From Bacillota bacterium (GTDB lineage: Bacteria > Bacillota > Clostridia > Acetivibrionales > DSM-1351), in assembly GCA_023417285.1 (NCBI GenBank), contig JAEZFR010000449.1:1-5965 (forward strand): 5,965 nucleotides of DNA, read 5' to 3'. The position numbers and the translations under genes were made by a program. Under the pieces are notes generated by a model. That model searched no databases and was not told where the DNA came from. It saw only the letters and a list, made by a program, of their open reading frames with translations. Below are positions 1 through 5,965 of this stretch, one piece after another; position 1 is the first letter of the stretch; the number at the start of each line of letters is the position of its first letter.

Positions 1-1363
<1,363 letters not shown>

Positions 1364-1409
1364 TCAAAATAGTTTATCCTGCAAAATTTAATCTATTCTC
1401 ATAAAGCTA

Positions 1410-2291
1410 TCATTTCAAAGCTGCAGCACCACCAACAATTTCAGAGATTTCTTGAGTAATTGCGGCCTGTCTTGCTCTATTGTAATACAAGTTTAGCTTT
1501 TGAATCATTTCATCTGCATTTGAGGTTGCATTATCCATTGCTGTCATTCTAGCATTCTGTTCACTCGTGAAGGCTTCAACAAAGCTTCCATAGATAATTC
1601 CCTTTATATAGCTAGGTATTAGAACATCTAAAACTGCTAACGGTGAAGGTTCATAATTCAGCTTTTGGTCTATTACAACCTTTTCAGAATGCTTTTCCTT
1701 GAGGGCATTTACTTCAAGCGGCAAAATCTGAATCTTTTTAGGCTCAAGGTTTATAGCAGACACCATTAAAGTAAATATTATATAAACCTCATCTACCTCT
1801 TTATTGTTGTATAAATTCAGAATTGTCTCAGCAATTTCTCTAGCCCTATAAACTGTAGGGTTCTGGACCGCATAATCAAATTCAGAAAGAACATTAAAAT
1901 TCTTATTTTTGAAGTAAGCTCTTCCCGTATTTCCGGCCACAAGCAGAAGTGCATTCTCCCTGTCATTGCCTATGGACCTCTCAGTAAGCTTAATTATGTT
2001 ACTGTTGTAGCCACCTGACATGCCATTATCCCCAGTGAGAACAATATAGGCCTTCTTTTTGCCCTCTACTTCACTTCTAATATCAAAATAGGGGCTTTCA
2101 ACATCACCACTGTGAATAAGAATATCAGCAATTGTCTCTCTAACCTTATTAAAATATGGCAACGCCTGTTCTAGCTGCGCTCTCGCTCTCTTTAGTTTAG
2201 AAGCGGATATTAGTTTCATGGCTTTAGTTATCTGCCTTGTTTCGCTTATACTTTTCTTTCGCGATTTAATTTCACGCATATTATTTGGCAT
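1410..2291 (-). CDS. atpG: ATP synthase subunit gamma (central shaft)
   Basis: Gamma is the asymmetric shaft that turns inside alpha3beta3 and couples to the c-ring. The 293 residues match the family length. The N-terminal helix MREIKSRKKSISETRQITKA (from residue 5) and the C-terminal helix (about 237-293) form the antiparallel coiled coil of the shaft. A Rossmann-like domain with TGDNGMSGGYNSN lies between them. The gamma signature ITQEISEIVGGAAA is at 278-291, near the very C-terminus. The start at 2291 gives MPNNMREIK; the ATG at 2279 (residue 5) has no ribosome binding site and is less likely. It ends with TGA 61 bases before atpD. No truncation or insertion is seen. Confidence 0.97.
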   Translation of the reverse strand: MPNNMREIKSRKKSISETRQITKAMKLISASKLKRARAQLEQALPYFNKVRETIADILIHSGDVESPYFDIRSEVEGKKKAYIVLTGDNGMSGGYNSNIIKLTERSIGNDRENALLLVAGNTGRAYFKNKNFNVLSEFDYAVQNPTVYRAREIAETILNLYNNKEVDEVYIIFTLMVSAINLEPKKIQILPLEVNALKEKHSEKVVIDQKLNYEPSPLAVLDVLIPSYIKGIIYGSFVEAFTSEQNARMTAMDNATSNADEMIQKLNLYYNRARQAAITQEISEIVGGAAALK

Positions 2292-2299
2292 ATGTTATA

Positions 2300-2304
2300 C
2301 CACC
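2300..2304 (-). promoter_or_regulatory. Weak ribosome binding site of atpG
   Basis: The mRNA reads GGTGG 8 bases before the ATG at 2291. It pairs only partly with the 16S rRNA tail and is weaker than the sites of atpE or atpA, consistent with needing one gamma per three alpha and three beta. Confidence 0.45.
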
Positions 2305-2308
2305 GTTC

Positions 2309-2326
2309 TGCTGCTGGTATGCAGCA
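2309..2326 (-). other. Small stem-loop upstream of the atpG ribosome binding site
   Basis: TGCTGC (2309-2314) and GCAGCA (2321-2326) form a GC-rich 6-bp stem with a 6-base loop. On the mRNA it ends 4 bases before the GGTGG of atpG, close enough to affect ribosome loading. It lies in an otherwise AT-rich 113-base gap that has a second, imperfect repeat (2327-2335 with 2349-2357). Such a short stem can arise by chance. Confidence 0.35.
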
Positions 2327-2404
2327 TAAGTTATTACATATTTTTATAAATAGCTTACCAAAGCACCCTCATCTAAGTAATCTGATAAACATTGACACAG
2401 ATTC

Positions 2405-3913
2405 TTATGAAAACTGTGCCTTAAACTCCTCAACAGCTTTTTTCATTAAGTCCATCATTTCATCGTTAATATCACCGGTCTCAGAAATAAAGCTAAGTAT
2501 CTGTGGGTATCTATCCTTAACAAATCTAATCAAATCATTGTTAAACTGCTTTACTTTACTAATAGGCAAATCCATAAGATATTTTCCTGTAGCAGCATAA
2601 AGAATAACTACCTGTTCCTCAACAGAAAACGGCGAATATTGAGGCTGTTTGAGTGTTTCAACCAATCTCTCACCCTGTGTTAGTTTATCCTGAGTCATCT
2701 TGTCGAGGTCTGAGCCAAATCGGGCAAAAACTGCAAGTTCCCTGTATTGAGCAAGATTTATTCTAAGAGGCCCTGCAATCTTCTTCATAGCCTTTATCTG
2801 TGCAGACCCTCCAACTCTTGATACTGAAAGTCCAACATTTACTGCAGGTCTCTGTCCTGAAAAGAACAACTCCGACTCAAGGTAAATCTGGCCATCGGTT
2901 ATAGAAATAACATTTGTAGGTATATAAGCAGAAACATCTCCTGCAAGAGTCTCAATTATCGGTAGTGCTGTAATTGAGCCTCCACCCAAAGCATCGGACA
3001 ATTTTGCCGCACGCTCAAGTAATCTCGAATGGAGATAGAAAACGTCTCCAGGATATGCTTCTCTTCCAGGTGGCCTCCTAAGCAGCAGCGACATTGCTCT
3101 ATAAGCAACAGCATGTTTGGATAAATCATCATATATTATTAGAACATCCTTATTCTGATTATACATAAACTCTTCTGCCATAGCGCAGCCGGAATATGGG
3201 GCAAGATATTGAACAGAAGACATATCACTTGCAGTTGATGCTACAATTATGGAATAATCCATAGCACCATATCTTTCAAGCGTATTTACAATCCCCGCAA
3301 TAACTGAAGCCTTCTGACCGATAGCAACGTATACACAGATGACGCCTTTACCTTTTTGGTTAATAATGGTATCAATTGCAATTGCGGTTTTTCCTGTCTG
3401 TCTGTCTCCTATAATAAGTTCTCTCTGACCTCTTCCTATCGGTATAAGGGCGTCAATGGCCATAATACCTGTTTGCAGAGGTTTATTTACGCTTTTTCTA
3501 TCTATAACACCTGGTGCAGTAAAATCAACAGGTCTATATCCTGTAGCAGCAATGTCACCCTTTCCATCTATAGGCTTTCCGAGCGGATCAACAACACGAC
3601 CAATCAAGCTATCACCAACAGGCACCTGTACTGTAGTACCCGTTCTCTTAACAGCCGAGCCTTCCTTAATCTCTGTGTCATTACCAAGAACAACACAACC
3701 TACATTGTCCTCTTCAAGGTTCAATGCCATTCCATATACACCATTGTCAAACTGCAACAACTCACCCGACATGCAGGATTGTAAGCCATAAATTCTGGCA
3801 ATTCCGTCACCGGATTGGAGCACATAGCCTACATCATCAGTTTTAACTGATGTACCGAAGCTCTCAATTTGCTGTTTTATTATTGAGCTAATTTCCTCTG
3901 GCCTAAGACTCAT
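2405..3913 (-). CDS. atpA: ATP synthase subunit alpha
   Basis: Alpha forms the non-catalytic nucleotide sites of the F1 hexamer and supplies the arginine finger to the catalytic beta sites. At 502 residues it is full length. The N-terminal helix that binds delta ([10 protein letters not shown]) is followed by a beta-barrel domain (about 24-95). The nucleotide-binding domain has the Walker A motif GDRQTGKT at 169-176 and the alpha/beta family signature [10 protein letters not shown] near 356-365. The arginine finger of SVSRVGG sits at about R366, and a C-terminal helical domain completes the protein. No key residue is missing. The start could be the ATG three bases upstream (3916), which would add one Met; in-frame extension to a TTG or GTG further up has no support. 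Gaps of 101 bases before it and 113 after it are longer than elsewhere in the operon. Confidence 0.98.
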   Translation of the reverse strand: MSLRPEEISSIIKQQIESFGTSVKTDDVGYVLQSGDGIARIYGLQSCMSGELLQFDNGVYGMALNLEEDNVGCVVLGNDTEIKEGSAVKRTGTTVQVPVGDSLIGRVVDPLGKPIDGKGDIAATGYRPVDFTAPGVIDRKSVNKPLQTGIMAIDALIPIGRGQRELIIGDRQTGKTAIAIDTIINQKGKGVICVYVAIGQKASVIAGIVNTLERYGAMDYSIIVASTASDMSSVQYLAPYSGCAMAEEFMYNQNKDVLIIYDDLSKHAVAYRAMSLLLRRPPGREAYPGDVFYLHSRLLERAAKLSDALGGGSITALPIIETLAGDVSAYIPTNVISITDGQIYLESELFFSGQRPAVNVGLSVSRVGGSAQIKAMKKIAGPLRINLAQYRELAVFARFGSDLDKMTQDKLTQGERLVETLKQPQYSPFSVEEQVVILYAATGKYLMDLPISKVKQFNNDLIRFVKDRYPQILSFISETGDINDEMMDLMKKAVEEFKAQFS

Positions 3914-3918
3914 CATAT

Positions 3919-3924
3919 CACCCC
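3919..3924 (-). promoter_or_regulatory. Ribosome binding site of atpA
   Basis: GGGGTG on the mRNA lies 5 bases before the ATG at 3913 and 2 bases before a preceding ATG at 3916. The spacing favours 3913, which gives the usual N-terminus with one Met. Confidence 0.7.
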
Positions 3925-3937
3925 ATAATTTTGTTAA

Positions 3938-3956
3938 AGTACTGCATTGCAGTACC
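3938..3956 (-). other. Stem-loop in the atpH-atpA gap
   Basis: The sequence GTACTGCATTGCAGTAC (3939-3955) is a perfect palindrome about one central base. The mRNA can form a stem of 7 bp with a 3-base loop, extended by one G-U pair at 3938/3956. It ends 13 bases upstream of the atpA ribosome binding site. No T-run typical of a terminator follows. It could be a processing or stability element, or could modulate atpA translation; the role is inference. Confidence 0.5.
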
Positions 3957-4014
3957 AATATTCGTACTTCATATATTATTGTATCTTCAACACAAAGCTT
4001 TTTTAACAGCCTGC

Positions 4015-4542
4015 TTACTTAATTAGCATTTGCTTTAGAGAATCTATCTGCCCTTTTATGCTGCCATCATACACCTTATCACCGATAACAACCTTGACAC
4101 CGCCGATAAGCTCTTTGTCTACAGTAATATCAGCGTTAGCAGAAGTAGCTCTATACTTCAATATAAATTTATTTTTTATAGTATCAATCTGCTGTTCAGT
4201 TAATGGATCAGCAGAGATTATTTTCATATCTATTATGTTTGCAATTTCCTGTGCCAGCTTAACATATTGTGTATATATACTCTCTATATACATCATTCTG
4301 TGCTTCGCAATCAGAAGAAGCAAAAACCTAAGCAAGTCAGGATCAAAGCTTGTTCCAAATACATTAGTTAATAATTGCTGCTTCTTATTTGACTTTATTG
4401 TGGGGTCAAGAAGAAAGGGTTTAAGATTCTTGTCCTGCTTGTATATATTAACAAAGCTCTCAAGCTCATCCTTGAATCTATAAGTATTTTTACCCGCATG
4501 CAGCAGTAAAGCCTCAGCATATCTTTTTTCAACTAAAGGCAT
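4015..4542 (-). CDS. atpH: ATP synthase subunit delta (OSCP homologue)
   Basis: Delta caps the alpha3beta3 hexamer and links it to the b dimer. At 175 residues it has normal length. It starts [13 protein letters not shown], matching the family's helical N-terminal domain (about residues 1-105) that binds the alpha N-termini. The C-terminal domain ends with the delta signature: [18 protein letters not shown] at residues 144-161, with the conserved Gly-Gly pair and the Asp-Gly-Ser turn. The start at 4542 lies one base after the atpF stop; an upstream in-frame ATG at 4575 would add 11 residues that do not fit the family. The gene is followed by a 101-base gap before atpA. Confidence 0.96.
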   Translation of the reverse strand: MPLVEKRYAEALLLHAGKNTYRFKDELESFVNIYKQDKNLKPFLLDPTIKSNKKQQLLTNVFGTSFDPDLLRFLLLLIAKHRMMYIESIYTQYVKLAQEIANIIDMKIISADPLTEQQIDTIKNKFILKYRATSANADITVDKELIGGVKVVIGDKVYDGSIKGQIDSLKQMLIK

Positions 4543-4543
4543 A

Positions 4544-5026
4544 TTAAGCACCTGCCTCATCAATAAATCTATCAACTAGACTTTTATTTGTATCAGAATC
4601 CATATTTGCCTGAACTAACTTTGAAGCCGTTGCAATAGCAAGCACCGCGACCTGCTGCTTAACCTGCTTCATCATTTCCTGGCGCTCTCTTTCAATTTCA
4701 TTTCTACCCTTTTGGAGAATAACCTCAACATCCCTTTTTGCAGCCGATATCATTTCATCATACTCGCGTGAAGCACGAACTCTGGCATCTTCCATAAGTT
4801 TATCGCAATCAGACTTTATACTTTTCATCTGATCTTCATACTCTTTTCTAACATCCGCAGCTTCAATCTTTGCCTTTTCAGCATCATCTAAGGCATGCTC
4901 AATAGAACTTTGTCTGTCGTCCATAAATTTTGTAATGGGCTTAAACAAAATCTTTTTCATTAAAAAGTAAAGAATTAAAAGATTAATTGCGACAAATATA
5001 AACGTATATTTTTCTAACTCGAGCAT
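4544..5026 (-). CDS. atpF: ATP synthase subunit b (peripheral stalk)
   Basis: This 160-residue protein forms, as a dimer, the peripheral stalk that joins subunit a in the membrane to delta and alpha on F1. It begins MLELEKYTFIF, with a single N-terminal membrane helix at about residues 8-24 (hydrophobic, ending at the KK before ILFKPI). The FKPI segment and a long, charged, Ala- and Glu-rich coiled coil follow from about residue 30 to 130. The C-terminal part (ATASKLVQAN onward) is the delta-binding region. I chose the ATG at 5026 over upstream in-frame ATG codons (5032, 5035) and TTG (5053) because of ribosome binding site spacing and family N-termini. Only one b gene is present, so the stalk should be a homodimer, unlike the b/b' pair of cyanobacteria and some proteobacteria. 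The stop codon is separated from atpH by one base. Confidence 0.96.
   Translation of the reverse strand: MLELEKYTFIFVAINLLILYFLMKKILFKPITKFMDDRQSSIEHALDDAEKAKIEAADVRKEYEDQMKSIKSDCDKLMEDARVRASREYDEMISAAKRDVEVILQKGRNEIERERQEMMKQVKQQVAVLAIATASKLVQANMDSDTNKSLVDRFIDEAGA
4549..4553 (-). promoter_or_regulatory. Ribosome binding site of atpH, inside the end of atpF
   Basis: The mRNA reads AGGTG, 6 bases before the ATG at 4542 and within the last codons of atpF. The overlap implies translational coupling of b and delta, which bind each other in the stalk. It favours the ATG at 4542 over in-frame upstream codons inside atpF. Confidence 0.65.
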
Positions 5027-5035
5027 ACCCATCAT

Positions 5036-5040
5036 CCTTT
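5036..5040 (-). promoter_or_regulatory. Ribosome binding site that decides the atpF start
   Basis: The mRNA strand reads AAAGG followed after 9 bases by the ATG at 5026. Two other ATG codons (5035 and 5032) lie directly after it, too close to be used with this site. An in-frame TTG at 5053 has no ribosome binding site upstream. The start at 5026 also yields the usual subunit b N-terminus. Confidence 0.7.
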
Positions 5041-5082
5041 CAAAAATAAACAATGCATATAGGCAAATTAAAAACTACCCTA

Positions 5083-5117
5083 TCTGTGAGGATACAACAT
5101 ATTTGCACCCTCACAGA
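5083..5117 (-). other. Stem-loop in the atpE-atpF gap
   Basis: A perfect 9-bp inverted repeat has arms TCTGTGAGG (5083-5091) and CCTCACAGA (5109-5117), with a 17-base loop between. It starts 18 bases after the atpE stop. On the mRNA strand a run of five T follows (5070-5074), but it is 8 bases from the stem, so this is not a classical intrinsic terminator. Likely roles are protection of the atpE end of the transcript, a processing point, or partial attenuation that sets c-subunit output above that of b and delta. The structure is seen in the sequence; the role is inference. Confidence 0.6.
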
Positions 5118-5134
5118 CAATAATTGTAAAACCT

Positions 5135-5362
5135 TTAGCCTAGCTTCAAGTACATAAGTATCGCAATAAGCAACCCGTAAATTGCTGTCGCTTCTGAAAG
5201 AACTGCTCCAAGAAGGGTTACATTTCTAATCTGATTTGCTGCCTCCGGCTGTCTTGCTGTGCCCTCTGCCGCCTTACCAGTAGCAATACCAATACCTATT
5301 CCTGCACCAAGTCCTGTAAATACAGCTAGTCCCGCTGCAAGTGCTATCAATCCCTGTTCCAT
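5135..5362 (-). CDS. atpE: ATP synthase subunit c (ring proteolipid)
   Basis: This 75-residue hairpin protein forms the rotating membrane ring that carries ions past subunit a. Helix 1 (about residues 4-30) holds the glycine ladder GAGIGIGIATGKA. The polar loop has the family's RQPEA motif at residues 37-41 and faces F1. Helix 2 (about 47-72) carries the ion-binding carboxylate Glu57 in LSEATAIYG. Against the Ilyobacter/Propionigenium sodium-binding signature (Gln32, Glu65, Ser66, Thr67, Tyr70), Thr59 and Tyr62 are kept, but the Gln position is Ile24 and the Ser position is Ala58. Two sodium ligands are therefore missing and proton coupling is the better guess, though not proven. The ATG at 5362 has a strong ribosome binding site. 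Length and both motifs fit the family fully. It is followed by a 108-base gap with a stem-loop. Confidence 0.98.
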   Translation of the reverse strand: MEQGLIALAAGLAVFTGLGAGIGIGIATGKAAEGTARQPEAANQIRNVTLLGAVLSEATAIYGLLIAILMYLKLG

Positions 5363-5367
5363 AGTTT

Positions 5368-5376
5368 CACCCCCTT
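5368..5376 (-). promoter_or_regulatory. Ribosome binding site of atpE
   Basis: On the mRNA strand this reads AAGGGGGTG, one mismatch from the ideal AAGGAGGTG, and lies 5 bases before the atpE ATG. It overlaps the TAA stop codon of atpB. It is among the strongest sites in the window, which fits the need for about ten or more c subunits per complex. The close coupling suggests that ribosomes ending atpB may also feed atpE. Confidence 0.85.
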
Positions 5377-5965
5377 ATTCTACAGCTTCACCAATATATA
5401 AAGATGTTAAAAATACAAATACATATGCCTGAAGGATTCCGTCAAACAAATCAAAATAAATACTAAGAGCAGCAGGTATTACAGGTGGAAACACCAAATA
5501 TATAAGCTCCATTATTATAAAAGCTCCTAGAATGTTACCGTATAGACGAAGAGCTAGTGAAAGCGGCTTAATGGCGTAGTCAAGTATATTAAAAGGCAGC
5601 ATAATAGGTATAGGCTTTACAAAGCTTTTTAACCAGCCCCTTAGCTTCTTGTATCGTATGGATGAGAAAATCACCAAAACTATAGATATAATTGCCATAC
5701 AAGCTGTAACATTTATGTTTTTTGTTGGTGGTCTGAGTTTGAAGGCTTCTCCAGGAATAATATTGAATACTGAGATGGTATTTGAAAATACCAAAAATAA
5801 CAGAATTGTTCCAAGATATGGCGCGAAAGGTTTCCAATGATGCCCAATGGCATCCTTAACTATGTTATTTGAAAGATTTACTATTATTTCTGCTATATTT
5901 TGACGCTTGCCAGGGACTGGTTTAAGATTCCTAGTGAGAAAAATTGCTAATCCTATCATAATAGC
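5375..5965 (-). CDS. atpB: ATP synthase subunit a, 5' end truncated by the window edge
   Basis: Subunit a is the membrane stator of Fo and forms the two ion half-channels against the c-ring. The reading frame is open to the right edge: 196 residues are visible, against roughly 220-250 for the family, so the N-terminal few dozen residues and the start codon lie outside. The Met at 5959 is internal to the first visible membrane helix and is unlikely to be the true start. Several hydrophobic helices are visible (about visible residues 1-10, 48-70, 86-101, 143-168 and 176-192). The essential channel arginine is present in SLALRLYGN (visible residue 140, codon 5546-5548), matching E. coli R210, and the conserved Gln of LQAYVF (visible residue 179) matches E. 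coli Q252. The E. coli E219 position is Phe and the H245 position is Asp here. The gene ends in TAA 12 bases before atpE. Family identity is certain; only the start is unknown. Confidence 0.97.
   Translation of the reverse strand, partial: AIMIGLAIFLTRNLKPVPGKRQNIAEIIVNLSNNIVKDAIGHHWKPFAPYLGTILLFLVFSNTISVFNIIPGEAFKLRPPTKNINVTACMAIISIVLVIFSSIRYKKLRGWLKSFVKPIPIMLPFNILDYAIKPLSLALRLYGNILGAFIIMELIYLVFPPVIPAALSIYFDLFDGILQAYVFVFLTSLYIGEAVE

Noticed and set aside
1369..1410. Imperfect inverted repeat between atpG and atpD (1369-1377 with 1401-1410)
   Set aside because: It is AT-rich, has a bulged base and a 23-base loop and overlaps the atpG stop codon; it is too weak to call as a structure.
2292..2600. 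Plus-strand open frame of 102 codons starting in the atpA-atpG gap
   Set aside because: Two thirds of it overlap the atpA 3' end in antisense. There is no convincing ribosome binding site and no recognisable protein.
3356..3791. Two overlapping plus-strand open frames (142 and 111 codons) opposite atpA
   Set aside because: They lie wholly within the conserved atpA coding sequence on the other strand, have no ribosome binding site or recognisable domain, and are explained by atpA codon composition.
4058..4483. Plus-strand open frame of 141 codons with hydrophobic stretches opposite atpH
   Set aside because: It is a mirror of the conserved atpH gene. Its hydrophobic look comes from reading complementary codons of a charged helical protein.
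5070..5117. Intrinsic terminator after atpE
   Set aside because: The stem is good, but the T-run is only five bases long and is 8 bases from the stem. Termination here would also cut off five essential subunits, so full termination is unlikely.

Overview
The window holds most of one F-type (F1Fo) ATP synthase operon, entirely on the minus strand. Reading in the direction of transcription (right to left) the genes are atpB (a, 5' end cut off at the right edge), atpE (c), atpF (b), atpH (delta), atpA (alpha), atpG (gamma) and atpD (beta, C-terminus cut off at the left edge). This is the standard bacterial order. atpC (epsilon) would be expected just beyond position 1, and any atpI and the main promoter beyond position 5965; neither can be seen here.

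The organism looks like a Gram-positive anaerobe of the Clostridia. The evidence is the low-to-moderate GC content, the strong G-rich ribosome binding sites, a TTG start on atpD, a single b-subunit gene rather than a b/b' pair, and clostridial-looking protein termini (gamma begins MPNNMREIKSRKKS, alpha begins [10 protein letters not shown]). From memory this most resembles the Ruminiclostridium/Acetivibrio (cluster III) group, but that is an impression and not a search result.

Region by region: 5375-5965 is the ion-channel subunit a; 5135-5362 is the c-ring subunit; 4544-5026 and 4015-4542 are the peripheral stalk (b and delta), separated by a single base; 2405-3913 is the non-catalytic alpha subunit; 1410-2291 is the central shaft gamma; 1-1348 is the catalytic beta subunit. 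Ions crossing the a/c interface turn the c-ring and gamma, while b2-delta holds alpha3beta3 still, so that the beta sites make ATP, or hydrolyse it to pump ions. No gene-free stretch exceeds about 113 bases.

Three of the gaps are long for an atp operon (108, 101 and 113 bases: atpE-atpF, atpH-atpA, atpA-atpG). Each contains an inverted repeat able to form an mRNA hairpin, the best being a perfect 9-bp stem after atpE. These, together with the mixed ion-site residues in subunit c and the changed channel residues in subunit a, are the only points I find worth a second look. I see no sign of a novel system, mobile element, CRISPR array, RNA gene or horizontally acquired cargo; this is core housekeeping sequence.
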